Below are positions 32,259 through 40,110 of a DNA stretch of 45,698 nt, in pieces. Position 1 is the stretch's first letter. Each line of letters begins with the position of its first letter. The stretch is from Fibrobacter sp. GTDB lineage: Bacteria; Fibrobacterota; Fibrobacteria; Fibrobacterales; Fibrobacteraceae. Where the stretch lies: NCBI GenBank assembly GCA_024398935.1, contig JAKSIH010000022.1, forward strand, positions 1 through 45,698, given 5' to 3'. The notes under the pieces are model-generated. The model was not told the DNA's origin, made no database searches, and worked only from the letters and a program-made list of their open reading frames with translations. The position numbers and the translations under genes are program-made.

Positions 32259-33920
32259 ATGAAAAAAAGTCGTGACAACTGGGGTTCCAAACTGGGCGTG
32301 ATTCTGGCAGTAGCCGGTTCCGCAGTCGGTCTCGGAAACTTCCTGCGCTTCCCCGTGCAAGCCGCAACAAATGGCGGCGGTTCCTTCATCATTCCCTACC
32401 TCATCGCATTCCTGCTCCTAGGCATTCCCCTTTCCTGGATGGAATGGACTTTGGGTCGCGCAGCAGGAGCGCGACACCACGGCACAGCCCCCGGCGGATT
32501 TCACTACATCCTTGGCGGCAAGCCCTGGGCAAAGCACCTAGGTTCCTTGAGCATTCTTCCGCCGCTGTTTATCAGCTTCTATTACATGTTCATCCAGTCC
32601 TGGATCCTGGCATTCACCTACTATTCTGCCTCAGGCGTTTTGATGGATGTGGTCAAGGGCGGTTATGAACCCATGAAGGAATTCTTCGGCAATTATATCA
32701 TGCTGAACACCAAGCTAGGCCCCTTCCCCGCAGCCATGATCTTTTTCTTGATTACTTTTGCGTGCAACATGGGGTTGCTCTCCTTTGGCGTCCGTAAGGG
32801 AATTGAACGTGTAAACAAGATTACCATGCCCCTTCTCCTGATCATGGGACTAATCCTGGTGGGACGTGTACTGACCATCGATGGAATCGGAAAGGGTCTG
32901 GCCTTCGTGTGGAATCCCGATCTTTCTGAAATTACAAATCCCTCCGTATGGCTCGCCGCCAGCGGGCAGGTGTTCTTCACCATGAGCCTTGGCATGGGAA
33001 TCGTCTTCTGCTATGCAAGCTACTTGAAACCGAAGGAAGACTTGACCCTGTCCTCCCTTACCGCAGCATCTACAAATGGTTTTGCAGAGATAATCCTGGG
33101 CGGTACCATCGTAATTCCCATGGCAATTCTCATTGCAGGTAGCAACATCGATGAATGTGCAAAGCTTGGAACCTTCGGCCTTGGTTTCCAGACCATGCCA
33201 TTCGTATTCGGGAAGTTACCCTTCGGAGGTTTCTTCCAGACTTTGTGGTTCGGCATGCTGTTTATCGCAGGTGTCACCAGCGCCATTTCCATCATCCAGC
33301 CCCTGATCAGCTTCTGCGAAGACGATGTGAAACTTAGCCGCAAGGGATCCATTACCACAGTGGGCATCATCACCTTCATTGGCGGTCTTGTAGGTATTTT
33401 CGGTCTTGCTGCAGGCGCCGTAGATGAACTGGACTTCTGGGGTGGAAGCTTCCTGCTGGTGTTTATCGGAACCATCCAGGCATTCATCTTCTCCTTCGTG
33501 CTGGGTCGCCGCAAATCCGCTACAGTCAAGCGGGAAGACGGCTCTCCCGAATCCGAGGCTTTCGCTCTGATGAACGAGGGCGCCGCACTGAAACTTCCCA
33601 AGTTCTTCCGATTCATCATCCGTTATGTCTGCCCGGCATACCTTGCCATTGTGCTGGTGGCCTGGCTTATTCACGACGGCTGGAAAGTCGTATCCCTGCA
33701 GGGAGTTTCCCCCGACGCCATGGTCAATTTCCTGGGGCACGAAATGAGCCAGATTTCCTTTACCTGGGGAATTCGAATATTCCTTCTGGTACTGGCAATC
33801 CTTTTGAATGTGGTCATCGCCTACGTCTGGCGTAAGGGCGGGGCGGCAACCAAGGATACAACACACCCGCAGAACATGCCCGTGGGAAATTCTGACGAAG
33901 AAATCAAGGAGGTCAAATAA
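32259..33920 (+). CDS. Sodium-dependent transporter, NSS (LeuT) family
   Basis: Na+-coupled amino-acid uptake, inner membrane. 553 aa with about 12 helices. The first helix has the signature AVAGSAVGLGNFLRFPVQAA (18-37), whose unwound part binds sodium and substrate, followed by NGGGSFIIPYL. The intracellular loop after helix 10 is charged (GRRKSATVKREDGSPESEA). CAGGGA lies upstream of the ATG, and a TAGATTGC box at 32223 may be the promoter. The stop overlaps the next ATG (TAATG), coupling it to the small subunit. Substrate unknown; methionine or alanine is suggested by the MetPS analogy. Confidence 0.92.
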   Translation: MKKSRDNWGSKLGVILAVAGSAVGLGNFLRFPVQAATNGGGSFIIPYLIAFLLLGIPLSWMEWTLGRAAGARHHGTAPGGFHYILGGKPWAKHLGSLSILPPLFISFYYMFIQSWILAFTYYSASGVLMDVVKGGYEPMKEFFGNYIMLNTKLGPFPAAMIFFLITFACNMGLLSFGVRKGIERVNKITMPLLLIMGLILVGRVLTIDGIGKGLAFVWNPDLSEITNPSVWLAASGQVFFTMSLGMGIVFCYASYLKPKEDLTLSSLTAASTNGFAEIILGGTIVIPMAILIAGSNIDECAKLGTFGLGFQTMPFVFGKLPFGGFFQTLWFGMLFIAGVTSAISIIQPLISFCEDDVKLSRKGSITTVGIITFIGGLVGIFGLAAGAVDELDFWGGSFLLVFIGTIQAFIFSFVLGRRKSATVKREDGSPESEAFALMNEGAALKLPKFFRFIIRYVCPAYLAIVLVAWLIHDGWKVVSLQGVSPDAMVNFLGHEMSQISFTWGIRIFLLVLAILLNVVIAYVWRKGGAATKDTTHPQNMPVGNSDEEIKEVK

Positions 33921-34171
33921 TGGAACAGACCGTTGATACAACTATCGTAGATTCCCTGACTAAGATTTCGGATTCCTCCATCGCCGTAATGGACTCCGTA
34001 AAGGATTCCATAATGACCGTAGTGGACACCGTGATAAAAGTGGCTGACACCACGGCAACAGCAAACACCGAACTGACCACCAGCGGAATGATTTTCATGG
34101 GTGGTTCATGGGTCATGATTATCGCACTTTGCGCATTCTGTTTTACCAAGGTATTCCGCAATAAAAATTAG
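33920..34171 (+). CDS. Small NSS accessory subunit, MetS-like
   Basis: 83 aa, translationally coupled to the transporter, with AAGGAGG upstream. One C-terminal membrane helix (about 55-77, MIFMGGSWVMIIALCAFCF) followed by basic KVFRNKN, as in MetS-type subunits of NSS symporters (Corynebacterium MetPS). The N-terminal 50 residues are unusual: a repeated pattern of hydrophobic-x-Asp-Ser/Thr (IVDS, ISDS, VMDS, VVDT, VADT) about every seven residues, probably outside the membrane. MetS proteins are usually nearer 60 aa. The call rests on position and topology. Confidence 0.7.
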   Translation: MEQTVDTTIVDSLTKISDSSIAVMDSVKDSIMTVVDTVIKVADTTATANTELTTSGMIFMGGSWVMIIALCAFCFTKVFRNKN

Positions 34172-34195
34172 CTGATACACAAAAAGGAGTTCTCA

Positions 34196-34702
34196 ATGGA
34201 GACCATCAAGAAAAATATTGAAAAACTGGGTCTGAATCTTCCGGCTGTGGCAGCACCCCTGGCAGCCTACGTTCCCGCCACCCGCGCCGGGGAAATGATT
34301 TTCGTTTCCGGACAGCTGCCCTCCGTAAACGGTGACTTTTCTGCCTTTACTGGAATCGTCCCCGCAGAACTTTCTCCCGAAAAGGCGAAGGAAGGGGCCG
34401 CTATTTGCCTGCTGAACAACATTGCGGCAGCCATGAGCCTGCTGGAAGACGGCGAGACCTTGAAGCTGGTGCAGATGCAGGGTTTTGTGCAGTCCTCCCC
34501 CGACTTTAAGGAACAGCCCGCTGTACTGAATGGCGCTAGCGAACTGGCCGTACAGATTCTCGGAGATAACGGCAAGCACGCCCGTACCGCCGTTGGCGTT
34601 GCGGCACTTCCCAAGAACGCAGGCGTGGAAATCAGCTGCACCTTCCAGGTCGTCAAGAGCGAGACTCAGTTCAGCGGCCGCTACAGCTGGATTCAGCCGT
34701 AA
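34196..34702 (+). CDS. RidA/YjgF/Rid family protein
   Basis: 168 aa, longer than the 128-aa RidA because of N- and C-terminal extensions. MIFVSGQLPS, LLNNIAAAMSLLEDG and HARTAVGVAALPKNAGVEISC match the fold; the Arg in HART aligns with the catalytic Arg of enamine/imine deaminases, but the downstream Glu of RidA is replaced in VEISC. It may belong to a Rid subgroup of unproved activity. AAGGAG precedes the ATG. It lies 24 nt after the NSS small subunit, so it probably shares its transcript, which fits detoxification of amino-acid-derived enamines. Confidence 0.85.
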   Translation: METIKKNIEKLGLNLPAVAAPLAAYVPATRAGEMIFVSGQLPSVNGDFSAFTGIVPAELSPEKAKEGAAICLLNNIAAAMSLLEDGETLKLVQMQGFVQSSPDFKEQPAVLNGASELAVQILGDNGKHARTAVGVAALPKNAGVEISCTFQVVKSETQFSGRYSWIQP

Positions 34703-34725
34703 TACATAGCATTCGAGAAATTTTA

Positions 34726-34766
34726 TAGCAAGAGCGTTGCTCTATCGGGAGCGACGCTTTTGCTTT
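34726..34766. terminator. Bidirectional terminator between the RidA-like and HD genes
   Basis: GCAAGAGCGTTGCTC (34728-34742) pairs over 15 positions with 34749-34763, with two G-T wobbles and a TATCGG loop. It overlaps the end of the convergent HD gene. Confidence 0.75.
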
Positions 34767-35268
34767 AGAATTCAAACTTTTGAAGCCATTCCCGCATTTT
34801 TTCTGGCGGGATATTTTCTTTGCGGGACTGGGCGGCAATGAAGGCCCCTGCGAGCGAAGCCATTTTCATCGGATCAAGATTAATTTCCACGCGGCCCAGG
34901 TCAAGGCGGTCAGCATCGTAGCAGGTATCAATGGTGGGGTCGCCATTGTGCCGTTCCGAAGTGTGATTCTTGCAGGCGTGATATAATTTTTCAAACTGTT
35001 CGTCCGTAATCTCGAACATTTTTTCTTCACGGCACTTCTTAGCAAATTCCGCCCCGCGGCCGCCATGGGTTTCGTCATAGCCATCACTTTCCCGCTTGGA
35101 ATCGTGAAAGAGCGCAAACAAGCGCACTACCGTAATATCGGCACCCGTCTTTTTCGCAAGCAACAGCCCGTTAAACTCCACTTGCCGCCAGTGGTCCAGC
35201 CCGTGGAATTCCGAATCGTAAATGCGATCCGAATAAACATAGTCTTGTAATGCAGCGAAATCGATCAT
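34765..35268 (-). CDS. HD domain protein, putative phosphohydrolase
   Basis: 167 aa. Metal ligands can be read: H22/H26 (FHGLDH), H55-D56 in FALFHDSKRESDG, HGGRGAEFA and an Asp in CYDADRLDLGRV. This looks like an HD phosphohydrolase acting on a small phosphorylated molecule; there is no (p)ppGpp synthetase or nucleic-acid domain. A predicted single-domain cytoplasmic enzyme. It lies downstream of mutS, separated by element F, which forms its leader; no Shine-Dalgarno is visible. Confidence 0.8.
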   Translation of the reverse strand: MIDFAALQDYVYSDRIYDSEFHGLDHWRQVEFNGLLLAKKTGADITVVRLFALFHDSKRESDGYDETHGGRGAEFAKKCREEKMFEITDEQFEKLYHACKNHTSERHNGDPTIDTCYDADRLDLGRVEINLDPMKMASLAGAFIAAQSRKENIPPEKMREWLQKFEF

Positions 35269-35276
35269 AAGGAATT

Positions 35277-35369
35277 AAAAATTGATGATTGGTAATTGAC
35301 AATGTAAATAATCACGGCAAAGCCGCCTTACTAAATAATCATCAATCATCCATTATCCATCATCAATCG
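35277..35369. repeat. Heptad-repeat intergenic element F
   Basis: Heptads ATTGATG-ATTGGTA-ATTGACA (35281-35301), a CGGC-AAA-GCCG hairpin (35315-35325), then AATCATC-AATCATC-CATTATC-CATCATC-AATCGTT (35337-35371). It fills the gap between mutS and the HD gene on the minus strand and touches the mutS stop codon. Confidence 0.75.
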
Positions 35370-38018
35370 TTATTTGTTTCCGTAGTTTTCCTTCAGGTCC
35401 ATGAGGTATTGGAGGGCCTGCATGGGGGTCATTTCCTCGGGACGGAGGCGGCGGATTTCTTCCTTCAGGAGTGTGGTGGATTCGTCGGGAGGTGCGAACA
35501 GATCCATCTGAGGCTTTTCCTTCAGTTTCTTGTTGGCGGCTTCGTCGCTGGGGTCGATCTTGTGCTTTTCAAGGCGGAGCAGAATCTTGCGGGCGCGGCG
35601 CAGCACGTTGTTGGGAAGCCCAGCCATTTCAGCCACATGAATACCGTAGCTGGAGTCACAGGCTCCTTCCAGAATCTTGTGCAGGAAAATCAGCTTGTCG
35701 CCCTTTTCCTGAACGGCCACCTGGTAGTTGCCGGCGTGTTCAAGGTCTTCCACCAGGCCAGTCAATTCGTGGTAGTGGGTTGCAAAGAGCGTGAGGGCTG
35801 CGCGAGCGGGCTCGTCGTGCAAGGTCTCCACGATGGCCCAGGCAATGGAGAGGCCGTCGAAGGTACTGGTACCGCGGCCGATTTCGTCAAGCAGCACCAG
35901 GCTGTGGGCGGTGGCGTTACGCAGGATGTTCGCCGTCTCGATCATTTCCACCATAAAGGTAGAGAGGCCGCGGCTCAGGCGGTCGCTGGCGCCCACACGG
36001 GTGAAGATGCGGTCCACTACGCCAATGCGGGCGCTTTCTGCGGGAACGAAACAGCCTATTTGTGCCATCAAGACGATGAGGCCGGTCTGACGCAGGTAAG
36101 TCGATTTACCAGCCATGTTGGGGCCAGTAATAAGCATCAGTCGGGTAGCTTCCGGCGATAGCGTAACGTCGTTGCTGATGAAGTCAAGGTCGGGATTTAC
36201 CGCAACGATCACCGGATGGAAACCGCCCTTGATTTCAATGCCGGAGCCTTCAAAAACTTCGGGACAGACGTAGTTGTACTTGCGGGCGGCGCGGGCAAAA
36301 CTGTACAGCGTATCCACGCGGGCGATGGCGTTGGCGATTTCCTGAAGTTCTGCACGCCAGGAGTTGACGCGGTCACGGAGTTCCGAGAAAATCTTGTATT
36401 CCAGAGCGTGGATGTTCACTTCGGCATTGCTGATGACGGATTCGCATTCCTTCATTTCCGGAGTGATGTAACGTTCGGCATTTACCGTGGTCTGCTTACG
36501 AATATATTCGTCGGGAATGGGGTTCGTAGCCTTGGCCATGGCGGCGCGGGTCACTTCGATGTAGTAACCGAAAACCTTGTTGTAGCCCACCTTCAGGCTG
36601 GGGATTCCCAGGCGTTCCTTTTCGCGAGTTTCAAGGGAAGCAATCCACATGCGACGATCCTTGATGTCGGCGTTCATGGCATCCAGTTCTGCATTGGCGC
36701 CTTCACGGATCATGCCGCCTTCGCGGACAGTCAAGGGCAGGTCTTCGTTAAACTGGTTGAGAAGTTCCTCTCCCCTACCCTGGGCGCGGACCAAAGCCTC
36801 ACGCATGGGCTCGAAAATGGGAGAACGCAAGCCTTCCAGAACCTCGGCCACCTTGGAAGCCTGAGCCAGGGAGCGGCCCATACCAGCAAGGTCACGGGCG
36901 TTGGCGCGGCCAGAGCCTACACGACCCATCAAACGTTCCATATCCAGAATGGAAGTGAGGGACTCCTTCAATTCGTCAAGGGCCACGGGATTGTTCACCA
37001 GTTCGTCAACGGCTTCTTCGCGTTCCTTGATGCGGTCCACGGAAATCAGCGGATGACTGACCCAGTCCTTCAAAGTGCGGCCACCCATGGCGGTAACGGT
37101 AAAGTCCAGCACGTAGCAGAGGGTGCTGCTAATGTCGTCGGCATTCAACGGGCGCACCAGTTCTAGGTTACGCAAGGTGCTGGGATCCAGCGTCATGTAG
37201 TCGTCCAGATTCAAAATCTCGAGGGCTGTAAAGTGAGACAGCTCAGATTTTTTCTGGTACATGAGGTACTGGAGCAGTGCGCCAGTTACAGATGTTTCTT
37301 CACCGCGGCCATCCAGACCGAGGCCGTCCAAGGCTTCTACCTTAAAATGGCTGAACAAAGTATCGCGGGCAGCCTCTTCCCCAAACTGGAAAGCAGGCAG
37401 CTCCGTAATCAAGATGTTTTCGGACTTCACCAAGTCCATGACGCCTGCCGGAATCTTGGTTCCCTCGGGAACGAGAATTTCCTTAGGCATGCGGCGGCAG
37501 AATTCACATTCAAAAGCCTGAATAGAACTCTTGCAAGTAGCCAGGTAACCGGTGGTCACATCGGCGATGGCAAACACGGCAGCCTCTTCGGCGCCCTTGC
37601 CCTCAGATTTTTCGGCGAAGGTTCCCGGAATGTAGGCGCAAAGGTAATTTGCTTCCTTGGCATCCAGGTTGGCTTCGTTCATGGCAGTGCCGGCACTGAT
37701 GATTTCCACAATGTCGCGCTTGACGATACCCTTGGCGAGTTTCGGATCTTCCACCTGTTCGCAGATGGCCACCCGGTAGCCTGCAGCCACCATCTTGGGA
37801 ACATAACGTTCAGCAGCGTGGTGCGGGAATCCGCAAAGGGGCGTAGCACCGGATGCACCATTATTACGGCTGGTAAGAGTGATGCCTAGAATTTTGGAAG
37901 CGATGACAGCGTCTTCTTCGAAAAGTTCGAAGAAGTCGCCCATTCTGAAAAACAAGATACATCCAGGGTTCTGCGCCTTGATGTCGTAATACTGCTGCAT
38001 TAAGGGAGTGCAGGCCAT
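35370..38018 (-). CDS. mutS: DNA mismatch repair protein MutS
   Basis: Recognises mispaired bases and starts mismatch repair. 882 aa, standard. The N-terminal mismatch-contact motif GCILFFRMGDFFELFEEDA holds the conserved Phe-x-Glu; further marks are GYRVAICEQVEDP, Walker A GPNMAGKST (about residues 631-639), SLVLLDEIGRGTSTFDGLSIAWA and the C-terminal HYHEL of the ATPase. The ATG overlaps the scpB TAA by one base (TAATG). mutL is not in the window. Confidence 0.97.
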   Translation of the reverse strand: MACTPLMQQYYDIKAQNPGCILFFRMGDFFELFEEDAVIASKILGITLTSRNNGASGATPLCGFPHHAAERYVPKMVAAGYRVAICEQVEDPKLAKGIVKRDIVEIISAGTAMNEANLDAKEANYLCAYIPGTFAEKSEGKGAEEAAVFAIADVTTGYLATCKSSIQAFECEFCRRMPKEILVPEGTKIPAGVMDLVKSENILITELPAFQFGEEAARDTLFSHFKVEALDGLGLDGRGEETSVTGALLQYLMYQKKSELSHFTALEILNLDDYMTLDPSTLRNLELVRPLNADDISSTLCYVLDFTVTAMGGRTLKDWVSHPLISVDRIKEREEAVDELVNNPVALDELKESLTSILDMERLMGRVGSGRANARDLAGMGRSLAQASKVAEVLEGLRSPIFEPMREALVRAQGRGEELLNQFNEDLPLTVREGGMIREGANAELDAMNADIKDRRMWIASLETREKERLGIPSLKVGYNKVFGYYIEVTRAAMAKATNPIPDEYIRKQTTVNAERYITPEMKECESVISNAEVNIHALEYKIFSELRDRVNSWRAELQEIANAIARVDTLYSFARAARKYNYVCPEVFEGSGIEIKGGFHPVIVAVNPDLDFISNDVTLSPEATRLMLITGPNMAGKSTYLRQTGLIVLMAQIGCFVPAESARIGVVDRIFTRVGASDRLSRGLSTFMVEMIETANILRNATAHSLVLLDEIGRGTSTFDGLSIAWAIVETLHDEPARAALTLFATHYHELTGLVEDLEHAGNYQVAVQEKGDKLIFLHKILEGACDSSYGIHVAEMAGLPNNVLRRARKILLRLEKHKIDPSDEAANKKLKEKPQMDLFAPPDESTTLLKEEIRRLRPEEMTPMQALQYLMDLKENYGNK

Positions 38019-38725
38019 TACAGGTCTCCCATGGAAAGTTCAATCTGATCAGGATTTTCTTCCGGTTCCTGAGGTTCTTCGGAAGTAATAGATTCCGGCT
38101 TGGCATACTGGGGAACCAGAGCACCAGCTTCCAGAAGCTCGCTGAACTCGCGAAGGCGAGGCAAATCCTCGGGAATACGGTTAATGCCAAAGTACTTCAT
38201 AAATTCCTGGGTCGTCACATAGGTATACGGATTGCCTACTGTTTCTGCGCGGGAGCCCAGAGCAATGAAACCCTTGTCCAGCAAATTTCGGATGGGACCA
38301 TCCACAGAAGAAACACCACGAACCTGTTCAATGGCGGCCTTGGTAATGGGCTGCTGGTAAGCAATCACAGCAAGGGTTTCCAGCGCAGCCTGACTTAGGC
38401 GGCGGGCATTTGCTTCCGGAAAAAGTTTACGAACCCAGGGATAATACTTGGCGCGGGTACGGAAACGGAAACCGCCAGCCTGTTCCACAATTTCAAAGGG
38501 GGCGTTAATCTTGTTCAGGGAATCGTTGGCTACAATGAGTGCGTCAGAAACCATGCGAACATCCAGGAAGTCCCCCAGGATTTCACGGAGTTTCTTCATG
38601 GTTACCACATCAGTAGAAGCAAATACCAGTGCCTGAATAATGCGAGCCAGGTCCTCCTGACTTTCTACCTTCGGGAGTTCCGCCGATTCCTCGGCCAGGT
38701 CATCTACGTTCTGATTTTCTGCCAT
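38018..38725 (-). CDS. scpB: Segregation and condensation protein B
   Basis: Partner of ScpA and SMC in chromosome condensation. 235 aa: an acidic N-terminus (1-22), two winged-helix domains with IIQALVFASTDVVTMKKLREILG and LSQAALETLAVIAYQQPITKAAIEQVRGVSS, then GRAETVGNPYTYVTT-like text (as SRAETVGNPYTYVTTQEFMKYFG), and an acidic tail. scpA is absent from the window, an uncommon split because scpA and scpB often neighbour each other. Translationally coupled to mutS. Confidence 0.95.
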   Translation of the reverse strand: MAENQNVDDLAEESAELPKVESQEDLARIIQALVFASTDVVTMKKLREILGDFLDVRMVSDALIVANDSLNKINAPFEIVEQAGGFRFRTRAKYYPWVRKLFPEANARRLSQAALETLAVIAYQQPITKAAIEQVRGVSSVDGPIRNLLDKGFIALGSRAETVGNPYTYVTTQEFMKYFGINRIPEDLPRLREFSELLEAGALVPQYAKPESITSEEPQEPEENPDQIELSMGDL

Positions 38726-38739
38726 AATCTTACCAGTTA

Positions 38740-38862
38740 AAAATTAAGTATGAAAAATGAAGAATGAAGAATTTATATAATTGCGGCTTCGCCGCCTTTT
38801 TATGTTGCGCCAAGGGCGCCATTATACTCATTGTTAATTTTTCACCCTTCATTGTTCATTTA
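38740..38862. repeat. Heptad-repeat intergenic element G
   Basis: Heptads TATGAAA-AATGAAG-AATGAAG (38749-38769), hairpins GCGGC-TTC-GCCGC (38783-38795) and GCGCC-AAG-GGCGC (38807-38819), then the complementary CATTGTT/TTCATTG arm to 38860. It lies between proB and scpB (both minus) and includes the proB stop codon. Confidence 0.78.
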
Positions 38863-39999
38863 AAAAACGACCAAGTCGTTTTTGTGTACAAGTTCGTCGG
38901 CCACATCCTTACCCAGCAGGGCGTGGATTTCTGCAGTCTTCTTGTGGAGCACCAGCTTCAATGTTTCGCTATCGAACTTGGCAACACCGCGGGCAACGGC
39001 TTCGCCTGATTCGCTGAGAACTTCAATCAGGTCGCCCTTGTCGAAATGTTTCTTCACAGATACAACGCCCACAGGCAGCAGGCTGGAATGCTTTTCGCGG
39101 AGGGCCTTCACGCCACCTTCGTCCACCACCACACTTCCGCGGGGAGTGGTAATAAAACTGAGCCAACGCTGACGGCTGTTCAGTTTCTTCTTGGAGCCCA
39201 CAAACAAAGTCCCTTCGGCCTGTTCCAGAATCACTTCGTGGGGCAGCACACGCATACCGCAAGCAAGGAACGCATTGCAGCCGCTCTTGGTTACATTACG
39301 GATAGCCTCAAGCTTACTACGCATACCGCCGGTACTTACAGCGGAGCCCGCTTCGCCGGGCTTGCCAGCCAGGGCGAGAACCGCGGGAGTAATCTCGGGA
39401 ACGAAACGCAGCAAGCGAGCGTTGGGATTTTTCTTCGGATTGTCATCAAACAGGCCGTCTTCGTCAGTGAAGATCAAGAGCAAGTCGGCATCCAGGAACA
39501 GCGCAACATCTGAAGACAACTTGTCGTTATCGCCCACCTTGATTTCAGCAACCGCCAGGGAGTCATTCTCGTTAATGATGGGAACAATCTTACGGGCAAG
39601 CATGGCCTTGATGGTGTTCTGCAAGTTCTTGTAGCGGTTTCGGTCGCGGAAGTCTTCGGCAGACAAAAGAATCTGGCCCACGGAAAGCTGACACCAGCGG
39701 AACATTTCGCGGTAGGCGTACATCAAGTCGATCTGGCCCACAGCGGCGCAAGCCTGCTTCTCGGCAATGACCGTAGGCTTTTCCTTGTAGCCCAGCTGGC
39801 TCATGCCGGTACCTACAGCACCAGAAGTCACAATCACCACTTCCTTGCCGGCTTCCATGAGGCGGGCTACGGAATCAGCCAGTTTCTGGATGTAACGGGT
39901 ACGGACGCCGCCCTTCTCGGAATCCACCAGAATGCGGGAACCGATCTTCACCACAATGCGGCGGGCTTCATTCAAAATGTTCTTTCTTAATTCACTCAT
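38860..39999 (-). CDS. proB: Glutamate 5-kinase with PUA domain
   Basis: First step of proline synthesis: ATP-dependent phosphorylation of glutamate. 379 aa. The amino-acid kinase domain (about 1-265) shows RIVVKIGSRILV, VTSGAVGTGM, NENDSLAVAEIKVGDNDKLS and STGGMRSKLEAI; the C-terminal PUA domain (about 285-365, RGSVVVDEGGVKAL to LIEVLSESGEAVARG) gives the long form. It is feedback-inhibited by proline in known members. It lies downstream of rapA, across element H. Confidence 0.97.
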   Translation of the reverse strand: MSELRKNILNEARRIVVKIGSRILVDSEKGGVRTRYIQKLADSVARLMEAGKEVVIVTSGAVGTGMSQLGYKEKPTVIAEKQACAAVGQIDLMYAYREMFRWCQLSVGQILLSAEDFRDRNRYKNLQNTIKAMLARKIVPIINENDSLAVAEIKVGDNDKLSSDVALFLDADLLLIFTDEDGLFDDNPKKNPNARLLRFVPEITPAVLALAGKPGEAGSAVSTGGMRSKLEAIRNVTKSGCNAFLACGMRVLPHEVILEQAEGTLFVGSKKKLNSRQRWLSFITTPRGSVVVDEGGVKALREKHSSLLPVGVVSVKKHFDKGDLIEVLSESGEAVARGVAKFDSETLKLVLHKKTAEIHALLGKDVADELVHKNDLVVF

Positions 40000-40002
40000 A
40001 GG

Positions 40003-40107
40003 TTTAGTGGTTAGTGGTTAGTGGCTAGTGGTTAGTGGTTGGTGATTAGAACGTTCATTTTTCGCATTATACTGTTTACTAACCACTGTTTACTAATCAC
40101 TGTTTAC
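40003..40107. repeat. Heptad-repeat intergenic element H
   Basis: Six tandem heptads TTAGTGG/CTAGTGG/TTGGTGA (40004-40045), a GAACGTTC palindrome (40049-40056), then ACTGTTT-ACTAACC-ACTGTTT-ACTAATC-ACTGTTT (about 40071-40105). It lacks the GGC hairpin of the other elements but has the same 7-bp arm design. It fills the rapA-proB gap (both minus). Confidence 0.8.
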
Positions 40108-40110
40108 TTT

